From: Gnetum montanum
Lineage: Eukaryota; Streptophyta; Gnetopsida; Gnetales; Gnetaceae
Reading direction: 5' to 3'
Length of the DNA: 30,042 nt
Assembly (NCBI GenBank): GCA_015680685.1
Contig: MNCI01016507.1
Span: 143,111 to 173,152 of the forward strand
The position numbers and the translations under genes were made by a program. This document shows, one piece after another, positions 10,292-19,789 of the stretch; positions within the stretch are counted from its first letter, which is position 1, and each line of letters begins with the position of its first letter. The notes below the pieces were generated by a model. The model made no database searches. It was not told where the DNA came from and worked only from the letters and a program-made list of their open reading frames with translations.

Positions 10292-11113
10292 TTATGAGTG
10301 GTGAAGTATGCTTACACCCAACCATATGAATCACAAGTGTTCACGTGCAATCCAATTGAATTCTATGAACTTTGTATTTTCTAGTGCACTAGCCTTCTAG
10401 GAAGTGAATCTTTTCCATAAGGTAAATTATTATCTACCCAATTACACTTGTGACATACACTAGTATAGTTAAGTATAATTGAGGCATTTGATTTTTATCA
10501 TTTTATATTTTATGGTTTGGTGTTCAAAGGGAGATAAAAGTAATTGAATTAATGGATTTAAATTGACTAATTAACTAGTGTCTAAATAGTCCTAGCATAA
10601 ACATTTGGTCTCACTTTTTATACACATCTTGAACCCACATATCCATAGCTAGGTTACCAAGCACTACACTACTGAGCGTACCAAGTAATAACACTGCTAA
10701 GATTACCAAGCAAATACGTATTACGCTCAAAGTGGTTGTACTTACATATTTAATCTATCTTGCTTAATTTCTTTATCAAAATAAGTACTAAAAAATATTT
10801 AATAAATAATTAAAAAATTAAATGCATAAATAAAATATTTAATCTATCGAGAATGTTGCAAGGTTTATTAGAAAGTTCTTCTTTATCACTACACACATTG
10901 TCATGCTCAGATACAACGATGCTCAAATAAAGATCTGTAAAATCAATAACTCTTGTTGTAGGCACTCAAGAGAAAAATTGTAACTTTTAAATGAACAAAT
11001 TGCAAGAGCTTCACTACTACTAAAATCTTAATTACAATAAATGTAGCTAGTGGATGCATATTTATAGCTGAATATAGCCTCGTTGACATAGCCAATAGAA
11101 TTACAAGTCATCA
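10292..11113 (-). repeat. LTR B
   Basis: It begins TTATGAGTGG (family form TGATGAGTGG) and ends AAGTCATCA, 822 bp. Flanked by AA on the left (primer side) and TA on the right (polypurine side), as in the other copies. The U3 GAGGCC array is largely deleted: the TATA box at 11059-11066 is followed almost directly by CCTCGTTGACATAGCCAATAG. Having the pol 5' side on the left and polypurine side on the right means it lies between two element copies in tandem. Confidence 0.85.
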
Positions 11114-11630
11114 TACCCCCATGACTGAATGAAGACTCACCTTGATTTCTTTACAAAAATTGAAAAAGTATGAAATTATTAATTGACCTTTTACAAACAA
11201 AAACTAGACTAACTTGATAAGAAATGAAGTGCTTGGGTGTATAGATCAACACATTACAAAAATGATGGTGCTTAGGATACAAAATTGAACACCATGACAT
11301 GATTCTTCAAAATTGGGTAGCATGTTTCTTGATGGCATGAAGTTTGATGGAGAATATTAGATAGTCCTAGGTACTAGTGGCTCGTGAGATTCTAAGGGAT
11401 CTTCTTTGGCTTCATGCACATGCAATAATTAAGGCAACTACAACTATCCTTGCTGCTACTGTAACTCCTAGTGAAAGGTAGGAAACATCTAGTAGTGCTT
11501 TCATTTTCTCCTCCTTACTTCTGAGATCATGCACTGTCCATGCAATTTCACTAATATGGGTTGGAATGGGCACATCCTAGGGACATGATATTGCTAGAAA
11601 TAACTCCTTTACATTGATGAACTAGGAAAT
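11114..11630 (-). mobile_element. 3' internal fragment of a second minus-strand copy
   Basis: Collinear with 1316-1836, from the polypurine side through the ends of ORF X. The match stops at about 11630 after ACTAGG-AATG, where a plus-strand LTR fragment begins. It shows that LTR B was the 3' LTR of another copy, now truncated. Confidence 0.75.
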
Positions 11631-11731
11631 GTTATTGCTTGGTTCACCTAGTGGCATAACACTTGGTAATCCTAATAGTGGATATGTGGGTTCAAGATGT
11701 ATACAACAAGCTGGGAATGGACATTCATCGC
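11630..11731 (+). repeat. Plus-strand LTR fragment
   Basis: About 100 bp that match 15307-15415: TTATTGCTTGG, ACTTGGTAATCCTA, GGATATGTGGGTT and GGAATGGACA occur in the same order. It runs directly into element spacer at about 11732. This is a rearrangement junction between a partial LTR and internal sequence, not a normal LTR-leader border. Confidence 0.7.
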
Positions 11732-12197
11732 AAAAATACTATATATACCACCATACACTAAGGAATTTTTAACATTTTCCTCATAACACATGGGGAGTTT
11801 TTGCAATTTTTTAAAGCCCATAACTTCCAAACCGTTTGTCCAAATCACTCCATTTTTTGATCCTGCACTTACCAAAGGTAAGCTCTTTATCATGGGGGCC
11901 ACAATCCTTAAGGTTTCCAATGAAAAATTGATGAAATTTGTTAGAAATTTTTTTAACTCCCCTTAAGGATTAATAACCTTAACAATATAAAAACATTAAT
12001 TTTTTCAAAAGATAGCCCTTTCAACAACCTCTGAGATGATTTATTAATAGTAACACATAAATAAAATAATAATTGGAATGATTAAATCAACCATAATCAT
12101 AACTTAGCCAAGTATAACTATCCTTAATAGATAAAGGTAATGCAATTACTTTAAGTTACACAATGATTGCTAATCCATGGTCTCATTGTGATTATAG

Positions 12198-14250
12198 ATG
12201 GTAGCAAAACCGAAATGCCCACAAGAAGGAGAACCCTCTCAACCAAGAGAGAAGTGGCCTAGAGCTAGAAGGGGCAACAAGAATAAGTCCAAAAACCACC
12301 AAAGGCAACCCATGCAATGGGGCCTCTTCATGAGGAGCCTGAAGTAAAATCCATTTGATAGATTCTAAAAGATGAAGTACCCACCAAGCAATCATAGTAA
12401 GGAAAAGTGCATGAACCTACACCAAGGCTTGAAGACACTTTGACTCAAGCCTACCATGACATTATCAAGTCCTAAGAAATCCAATGACCATTTTTTCAAG
12501 AAATCAACTTCAAACCATTCTTAGATAAAGCTCTAGAAAATGTCAAGTCTCAACTGAAAACCTCTCCCATGTGGCCAATCATTACAACCAACAGAAAGTG
12601 ATACATGATAGAGACATATCTCTTCTAGAGTAATAGAAGACCAAGGTCCATTGTCTCCTACTTGATCGAAGCTATCACATAAGCATTGTGGTTGCCTAAC
12701 ATGGAAAAAAAATTGGTAGAGTTATCAATGAAGGGTAATCTTGAGGCCAAGAAGGAGTGGACTTAATGGTGCCATAGGGTTTACCGTAAGGAGTACGACA
12801 TGCTCATATTAGTGGAGCAAATCCATTTCAAAATTTCAGCCTATCACCTTAATCCAATGATGAGGCCAAGCAAGGTAAACACTTTCTCCACCTGAGCATG
12901 CATCGCTCTAAGTGAGAAATTTCCCATCAACCTTCCACAACTCACCTATTTAGAGATTGAAAAGTAGTTCAATGAAAATCAATGTGAAATAAAAACCCTA
13001 CCCTTTCCATGCCTTATCTAAAGACTCTACAAAAGATCAAGTATCATCCATTTCACTAATAATACAATTAGGCATGCTCTTTTGGCCTCATGATCTAAAA
13101 TTATGAAGGAAAAGTTGTTAAAAAAATCCAAGAAGAGGAGCAATTTCCACCACTACCCACTCAAGAAACAACATTGGACACCCACACAGCCATTAAGTGC
13201 TAACACAAAATCTGAGAGTATCTCTTGAGTGAGTAAGAGCAACATGCAAGAACAAGTGGGCCAGATCCATCTATATACTAACTAGCAATGAGTCACCTTA
13301 ACGAGGTTTCCCAAATAGTCAACCATATGAAGAGAGGTGGATCAATTTTCTCTATCCAACAAATGTAGTTACCTACGTGGTTAGATTCTAATGCTCAAGA
13401 GGTGACAGTGTCATTATCTCAACACTATTTATTCTCTAAAATCTCTAGGAATGCTACCACTTTCTTGGTGTATTTGGAGGAAGGTGAAGTAGCAACTATC
13501 CTAGTGATGTAACACCAAGGGTAGGAAATAGCATTTGAAGTTATTATTGACTATGTTGCCAAAGAATTAAATGAACCTACAATGTCTACACTAGACATAT
13601 CTACACTTTGAGATGTGTAGACATTTGCAAGCACGGTTAGCCAGAAGTTAAACATAGCCTAACATGAAGAATTAATGGATTGACTAGTGGGGACTAGGCA
13701 ACCAATTTTGGACAGTTTTAAGGTTTTGGAAAACATCACCATAACCTAGTCAGAGCTACCAAACATAAGGGGGAAATGCATCATTTTGGAGGGGCAACTT
13801 GAAATGGATCAAGAATAAAATCAACACTTGGCCATAGATGTTTCCAAACTACATGCTTATTAGCCTAGTATTAATAAGAGATGAAGCTTTCCTACAACTT
13901 CAATAATGATTTAAGAAGTCTAATAAGGAGGTAGTAATGGCCATCCTTAACCAATCCATAGCTGAAGCAAAAACGTATTCAATTCAGAATGACTTGGCTC
14001 AAACGCACTAGGAGAATGAGACTTTGACCACATAGAATCATTGCCTACGTAATGTTGATGCCTAGAAGGAACAAATGCAAGAATTTATTCATCAACAGTA
14101 GAAGAAGCTTGTCAGGGTAAATGCTAAATTAAGAATATTGGTCGCCAAGAATCAAAATCTATCAATGGAGAAAATTTGTGCCTTGTACCAAAAGTCTACC
14201 ATCAAGATCATTGCCTGGAAGAATGAGGCCCTCAAGTTTGAAAATGTGAT
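12198..14250 (+). pseudogene. ORF X, second copy, decayed and shortened
   Basis: It starts with an ATG at 12198 (MVAKPKCPQEGEPSQPREKW), aligned with a degraded start in the minus-strand copy near 4430. After about 50 codons there is a stop, then frame changes. Recognisable stretches include the segment around 12440-12620 that aligns with ILTQAYLD...MW in the other copy, and a Gln/Lys-rich coiled-coil-like part at about 13900-14230. The tail third is deleted. The function is unknown; see the 1640-4440 entry for the family comparison. Confidence 0.5.
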
Positions 14251-14520
14251 GGTAGTCCTCATTCTCATTCTTCCATCAGAACCTTAGGAGACACCATCAC
14301 CTAGGACTACCTTAGGAACATGCTATCCAATTTTGAAGGGTCATGTCATGATGTTCAATTTCATGTCCTAAACAACCATCATTTTTTGTAATATGTTGAT
14401 TCGTACACACAGGCACTCCAATTTTTGTTAAGTCAATTATTCTCTTTTGTTTGTGAAAGTTCAATTAGTAATTCCATAACTTTCTAATTTTTGTAAATAA
14501 CTAAAGTATGAGTTTTCATT

Positions 14521-14534
14521 TAGTTTTGGGGGTA
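14521..14534 (+). promoter_or_regulatory. Polypurine-side sequence before the plus-strand LTR
   Basis: GTTTTGGGGGTA directly before the LTR start TGATGAG. The G-run is the likely remnant of the polypurine tract that primes plus-strand cDNA synthesis. The equivalent in the minus-strand copies (next to LTR A) reads GTGAAGGTA. All end in TA before the LTR. Confidence 0.5.
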
Positions 14535-14662
14535 TGATGAGTCGCTACATCAACGAGGCCTCGTTGACATGGCCTCATCAACTGGGCCTCATTGATGAGG
14601 CCTTATCGATGCATCATATCCTACATTAACAAGGCCCCATTTATGTAGTGTCTATATTAGGC

Positions 14663-14670
14663 TATAAATA
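14663..14670 (+). promoter_or_regulatory. First TATA box of the plus-strand LTR
   Basis: TATAAATA in the context GGCTATAAATACTTG, about 130 bp from the LTR start, just downstream of the first GAGGCC-type array. Confidence 0.55.
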
Positions 14671-14960
14671 CTTGCCCACTAGCTGCATTTATGGAAATAG
14701 AGATTTTTTAGTAAAAAATCATCAGTTGGCTAGGATATCTAATAAAAGTCAACTTTTTGGTTAGCCCCGATATCTTGGCTCTGATATCTTAGCCCTAATA
14801 ACAATGCCTTGATAACAAGGTTCCAATAACTAGGTCCCGTTGATGTAGTTTGTTACATCAATTGGGCCCCCCATTAACATGGTCTATTGCATCAACTAGG
14901 TCCTATCAACAGAGTTTATTACATTGACGTGGCCCCATTGATGTAGTATCTATTTTCCTC

Positions 14961-14968
14961 TATAAATA
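14961..14968 (+). promoter_or_regulatory. Second TATA box of the plus-strand LTR
   Basis: TATAAATA in the context CCTCTATAAATACGTG, 298 bp after the first, downstream of a second, more diverged copy of the array. The text after it (GTCAATAGAGTAGGAAAACTC) corresponds to the transcribed part in the other LTRs less clearly. Confidence 0.55.
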
Positions 14969-15640
14969 CGTGCTCACAGCCATGTTTATGCAATCCTTTG
15001 GTCAATAGAGTAGGAAAACTCTTGCAATTTCATTTCATAATCTTAGAGGAAAATCAATGAGTGCCCACAATGTGGATCTGAGTTAGTTGTATGGTGTCTT
15101 ATTCAAGTGGCAATGTACCTAGACACATTCCATGAATGGCAATAAGATCAATATTGATTCTTATTCATTGCAACACTTAGATTAAATTTACTTTTATTGC
15201 AATTTATATCTCATGTACTTAGTTAATATTTATGTTTTCACAAATGTTAATGAATTAGCAGAATAAGTATGACTAGTTTCAAGCATAAACACATATTTCC
15301 TTGGTAATCCCGGTAGCATTATTGCTTAGTTTTCCTAGTAGCATAGCACTTGGTAATCCTAGTAGTTGATATGTGGGTTTAGGATGTGTATGGCAAGCTA
15401 GGAATGGACACTCATTACCTGTAGGGTAGTTTAGACTTTACTTTATGTTATTAGTTAGATTAAGTAATTAACTTTTCTATTATCATAGGAAGAAGCATAA
15501 GGTTGAAATAACATCAATTATCATATGCCTCACTCTAGACTAAACCATATGTGATAAAGCTACCACTAGTCCAAGTAGGAAGATAGTGAACTATTATCAA
15601 GGCATAATGATCTAGATGCCACAACTAATCCCATCTATGG

Positions 15641-15762
15641 AATTCAACCATATCATGTGTGACTTAGTATTTTTCCAAAGATAGTTCATTAATGCATTTA
15701 TAGTGATCGTGTATGATATAACTAATCTAAATAACTAGCACCATCCTTGGCAATGATGTCAA
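15641..15762 (-). mobile_element. Leader fragment beyond LTR C
   Basis: On the minus strand this follows LTR C and starts with the primer binding site. About 100 bp of AT-rich sequence continue until the diverged end of the plus-strand LTR. No coding content is visible. Confidence 0.5.
15744..15761 (-). promoter_or_regulatory. Decayed tRNA-Asp primer binding site
   Basis: Read on the minus strand: TGACATCATTGCCAAGGA, one nt after the LTR end CA-T. The plant Athila-type site complementary to tRNA-Asp is TGGCGCCGTTGCCGGGGA; 12 of 18 positions agree and all six differences are transitions, five at CG or CHG positions. This places the family in the Athila group and defines LTR C as having its 5'-LTR side here. 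Confidence 0.7.
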
Positions 15763-16698
15763 TGATGAGCAGTGAGGTACCCTTGTACCCAACCATACAA
15801 ATCACAAGTGTTCATGCATGATCTAGTTAAATTTCATGGACCTTTTAGTTTCCAATGCACTATCCTTCTAGGAAGTGAATCTTTTCCATAAGGTCAATCA
15901 TTATCTTCCCAATTACACTTTCGAAGTACAATATTATGGTTAAGTGTAATTGAAGCATATGATTTTTATCATTTTTTATATTATGGTTTGGTGTTCAAAT
16001 GAAGATAAAAGTAATTAGATTAACTAATTTAAATTAACTAGTGTCTAACTAGTCCTAACATAAGTATTTGTTACCACTTTCCATACACATCTGAAACCCA
16101 TGTATTAACTACTAGGTTACCAAGCACTATGCTACTGGACATTCCAAGCAAGAATGTTGTTGGGATTACCAAGCAAATACATGTTACACTTGAAGCGATC
16201 ATACTTATGTGCTTAAATTATCTTGCTTAATTGCTTCATTAACATAATTACTAGAAAATATTTAATAAATAATTAAAAATTATAATAAATAATTGATACC
16301 ATTAAATTCATAAATAAAATATTTAATCTATCTAGAATGTTGCAAGGTTTATCAAAAAGTTCATCTTTATTTCCACACACACTATCATGCTCAGGTACAA
16401 CAATGCTCAAATAAAGATCCATATACTTAATGATTTTTGCTATGAGCACTCAGGAGGAAAATTCTAACTCTTAAATGAACAAACTGCAAGAGCTTCACTA
16501 TTACTAAAATATCAATTGNTTTGCTATGAGCACTCAGGAGGAAAATTCTAACTCTCAAATGAACAAACTGCAAGAGCTTCACTATTACTAAAATATCAAT
16601 TGTTATAAATGTAGCTAGAAAACATGTATTTCTAGCTGAATACAGACACTACATTGATGAGGCCTCTTTGATGCAGTCAATAGAACTACAACTTATCA
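15763..16698 (-). repeat. LTR C
   Basis: It begins TGATGAGCAGTGAGG and ends AACTTATCA, 936 nt in this assembly, about 852 without the probable artefactual duplication at 16519. Its TATA position reads TAGAAATA on the minus strand. It has an extra copy of an AATAAATAATT-type unit near 16262-16298. It is joined to LTR D by TAAA. Confidence 0.85.
16436..16602. repeat. 83-bp direct duplication around a single N
   Basis: 16436-16518 and 16520-16602 are identical except for one T/C difference (CTTAAATG against CTCAAATG). They are separated only by the N at 16519. None of the other LTR copies has this duplication. It is best read as two contig ends that overlap but were joined with a gap character. 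Confidence 0.9.
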
Positions 16699-16702
16699 TA
16701 AA

Positions 16703-17567
16703 TGATGAGCAATGAGGTACTCCTATGCCCAACCATACAAATCACAAGTAATCATAAGTAATCCAATTAAATTCTTTGGACTTTGTCATTTTTGATGCAC
16801 TAGCCTTCTAGGAAGTGAATCTTTGCCTTAAGGTTAATCATTGTCTTTCTAATTACACTTGTGAAGTACACTAGTATGGTTAAGTGTAATTGAGGCATCT
16901 AATTTTTATCATTTTATATTTTATGGTTTGGTGTTCAAATGAAGATAAAAGTAATTGGATTTACTAATTTAAATTAACTAATTAACTAGTGTCTAACTAG
17001 TCCTAACATAAGCATCCAGTCCCACTTTTTGTACACTTCTTGAACCCACGTATCCACTATTGGGTTACCAAGTGCTACACTACTAGGTTTATCAGGCAAT
17101 AAGGCTGCTGGGATTACCAAGTGAATACATGCTATGCTCGAAGTGGTCATACATATGTGTTTAATATATCTTGATTAATTGCTTCATTAACTTAATTACT
17201 AAAATTATTTAATAAATAATTAAAAATCAAGTGCATAAATAAAATATTTAATATATCCAGAATGATGCAAGGTTTATCAGAAAGTTCATCTTTATTATTG
17301 CACACACTATCATGCTCAGGTACAACAATGCTTAAATAAAGATTTGTACACTTAATGATTCTTGCTACAATCACTCAGGAGAAAAATTCTAACTCTGAAA
17401 TGAATAAACTACAAGAGCTTCACTCCTACTAAAATCTTAGTTACCATAAATGCAGCTAGTGGGCACATATATATAGCCAAATATAGACACTACATCAATG
17501 GGACCTCATTAACAAGGCCTAGTTGACAAGGCCTCGTCGACACAACCAACAGAACTATGACTTGTTA
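16703..17567 (-). repeat. LTR D
   Basis: It begins TGATGAGCAATGAGG, ends ACTTGTTA (family form ACTTATCA), 865 bp. It is preceded by TAAA (16699-16702) and followed by TAAA (17568-17571). It includes the GAGGCC-type array at about 17485-17545 and an altered TATA region. The minus-strand 60-codon frame inside it is not a gene. Confidence 0.88.
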
Positions 17568-17571
17568 TAAA

Positions 17572-18453
17572 TGGTGAGCAGTGAGGTACCCCTATGCCCA
17601 ACCAAACGAATCACAAGTGTTCATGCATGATTCGATTGAATCCTGCGGACTTTGTAACTTTTGGTGCACTAGCCTTATAGGAAGTGAATCTTTGCCTTAA
17701 GGTCAATCATTGTCTTCCCAATTACACTTGTGACATACACTAGTATGGTTAAGTGTAATTGAGGCACCTAATTTTTGTCATTTTGTATTTTATGGTTTGG
17801 TGTTCAAATTAAGATAAAGGTAATTAGATTAACTAGCTTAAATTAACTAATTAACTAGTGTCTAACTAGTCTTAACATAAGCATTCGATCCCACTATCCA
17901 TACACATCTTGAACCCCTATATCCACTGTTAGGTTACCAAGCACTATGCTACTGGGTGTGCCAAGTAATTACACTACTGGTATTACCAAGTGAATACGTG
18001 TTATGCTCAAAGTAGTTGTACTTATGTGTTTAATCTATCCTACTTAATTACTTCATTAACTTAATTACTAAAAAATATTTAATAAATAATTGAAAACATT
18101 AAATGAATAAATAAAATATTTGATCTATTCAAAATCTTGCAAGGTTTATTAGAAAGTTCATCTTTATTGCCACATACATTATCATGCTCAGGTACAACAA
18201 TGCTTGAATAAAGATTCGTACACTTAATGATTCCTTCTACACCCTCTTTGAAGAAAAATTCTAACTCTAAAATGAACAAACTACAAGATTTTTGCTACTG
18301 CTAAAATCTCAATTTCTAGAAATGTGACTAGTGGATGTGTATTTATAGCCAAACACAAACACTATGTCAATGGGGCATTGTTGATGAGGCCCAGACGATG
18401 AGGCCTAGTCAACAAGGCTACCTTAATGTAGCCAATAAAACTATGACTTATCA
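17572..18453 (-). repeat. LTR E
   Basis: It begins TGGTGAGCAGTGAGG and ends ACTTATCA, 882 bp, with TATAAATA on the minus strand at 18350-18357. It is joined to D by TAAA on the left. Its right flank is TA followed by polypurine-side internal sequence, so it is a 3' LTR. The 66-codon minus-strand frame is a shadow shared with D. Confidence 0.88.
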
Positions 18454-18846
18454 TACTATTGTGACTAAATGAAAACTCATCCTTGAGTTCTTTACAAAAT
18501 TGGGAAAATATGGAATTATTGACTAACCTTTCACAAACAAAACAAACTAACTGACTTGATAAGAAATGGAGTGCCTTGGTGTATAGATCAACACATTACA
18601 AAAATGGTAACGTTTAGGACACAAAATTGAACACCATGACATGACCTTTAAAAATTGAATAACACATTCCTTAATTGTATGAATTTTGATGGAGAAGATT
18701 AGATAGTCCTAGGAGGTGGTGGCACCTAAGATTCTAAGGGACCGTCTTCAACTTCACAGATGTGTAATGGTCAAGGTAGCTACAACTATCCTATTGTTGC
18801 TGCAAATTTTATCATGAGGTAGAAAGAATATAATAGTGATTTCATA
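18454..18846 (-). mobile_element. Remnant internal segment between LTRs F and E
   Basis: Collinear with 1316-1700 (polypurine side and ORF X end) and stops at about 18846. In minus-strand order the block is LTR F, a few nt of primer site (TTGGC), this remnant, then LTR E: an element whose internal region is reduced to about 0.4 kb by a deletion. Confidence 0.75.
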
Positions 18847-18853
18847 TAGCCAA

Positions 18854-19775
18854 TGATGAGTGGTGAGGTACTCCTATGTCCAAGCATATGAATCATGTAC
18901 ATTCATAGATGATGTAGTCAAATTCCATGGACTTTGTAGTTTTCTATGCACTAGTATTCTAGGAAGTGAACCCTGCCTTAAGGTGAATCATTGTCTCTCC
19001 AATTACACTTGTGTTGTACACTAGCATAGTTAAGTATAATTGAGGCATCTAATTTTTATCATTCTATATTTTATGGAATTAGTGTTTAAAGAGAAATAAA
19101 GTAATTGGATTAACTAATTTAATGTAAGTAATTAACTAGTATCTAACTAGTCCTAACATAAGCATCTAGTCCCATTTTCCATACATGCCTTGAACCCATG
19201 TATCCACTACTATGTTACCAAGCACTATGCTACTAAGCATACCAAGCAATAATGCTAATGGGATTACCAAAAAAATGTGTGTTACACTCAAACTGGTCAT
19301 ACTTGTGTGTTTAATCTATTTTGTTTAATTGCTTCATTAACTTAATTACTGGAAAATATCTAATAAATAATTAAAAACATTTAATAAATAATTGAAAACA
19401 TTAAATGTATAAATAGAATATTTAATCTATCACGAATGATGCAAGGTCTATCAGAAAGCTCATCTTTATTGCCACACACACTATCATGGTAAGGTATAAC
19501 AATGCCTGAATAAAGATCTATACACTCAATGACTTCTGCTGCAAGCACTCAAAGGAAAAATTTTAACTTTCAAATCAAAAAACTACAAGATCTTTGCTAT
19601 TACTAAAATCTCAACAGCCATAAATGTAGCTAGTGGACATGTATTTATAGCTAAATATAGACACTACATTAATGGGGCCTAGTCGACACATCATATCATG
19701 CATCAAGAAGGCCTCGTCAATGAGGCTCAGTCAACAAGGGCTCATTGATGTAGCCAAAAAAAATGCAACTCATCA
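18854..19775 (-). repeat. LTR F
   Basis: It begins TGATGAGTGGTGAGG and ends CAACTCATCA, 922 bp. TATAAATA is at 19642-19649 and the GAGGCC-type array at about 19670-19750. It has an extra AATAAATAATT unit near 19365-19395, as in C. Its left flank, read on the minus strand, is T-TGGC, the first bases of the tRNA-Asp primer site. On the right it abuts the copia element without a visible target duplication. Confidence 0.85.
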
Positions 19776-19789
19776 ATAGTAATAATACA

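Larger units (their letters stand above)
486..11113 (-). mobile_element. Athila-like Ty3/gypsy element, decayed, gag missing
   Basis: Read on the minus strand: LTR B (11113-10292), protease, RT, RNase H, integrase, a ~1.8-kb spacer, a long coiled-coil ORF, the polypurine side, then LTR A (1315-486). The order PR-RT-RH-IN is that of Ty3/gypsy. An extra ORF after pol, RT motifs like those of Athila/Calypso elements, and a decayed tRNA-Asp primer site in a sister copy point to the Athila lineage. Only about 200 bp separate the protease frame from LTR B, so gag and most of the leader are gone. Because LTR B also has polypurine-side sequence on its other side, LTR B may be shared between two tandem copies. 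The outer ends are therefore a reading of a rearranged locus, not proof of one insertion. Confidence 0.75.
11732..14534 (+). mobile_element. Plus-strand 3' half of the Athila-like family
   Basis: The reverse complement of about 1316-4875: spacer, ORF X and polypurine side, in the same order, then the plus-strand LTR at 14535. It is about 0.75 kb shorter, mostly because of a deletion near 14250 that removes the part matching about 1640-2330. No pol is attached. Together with the minus-strand copy it forms a long inverted repeat separated by about 7 kb. Confidence 0.8.
14535..15640 (+). repeat. Plus-strand LTR with duplicated promoter block
   Basis: It begins TGATGAGTCGC after TA. The first 130 bp hold the GAGGCC-type array and a TATAAATA at 14663-14670. 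A second, diverged array (about 14835-14945) and a second TATAAATA (14961-14968) follow, so the U3 promoter block is present twice. The remainder aligns with the reverse complement of LTRs A-F, with the 3' part (from about 15415) strongly diverged. The end is not sharply defined. Confidence 0.65.

Noticed and set aside
16436-16602. Genuine tandem duplication inside LTR C
   Set aside because: A single N sits exactly between the copies, and no sister LTR has it; an assembly join is the simpler reading.
17192-18279. Two similar small minus-strand frames (TKCTNLY-like) as a gene family
   Set aside because: They are the same place in LTRs D and E, so the likeness comes from the LTRs.
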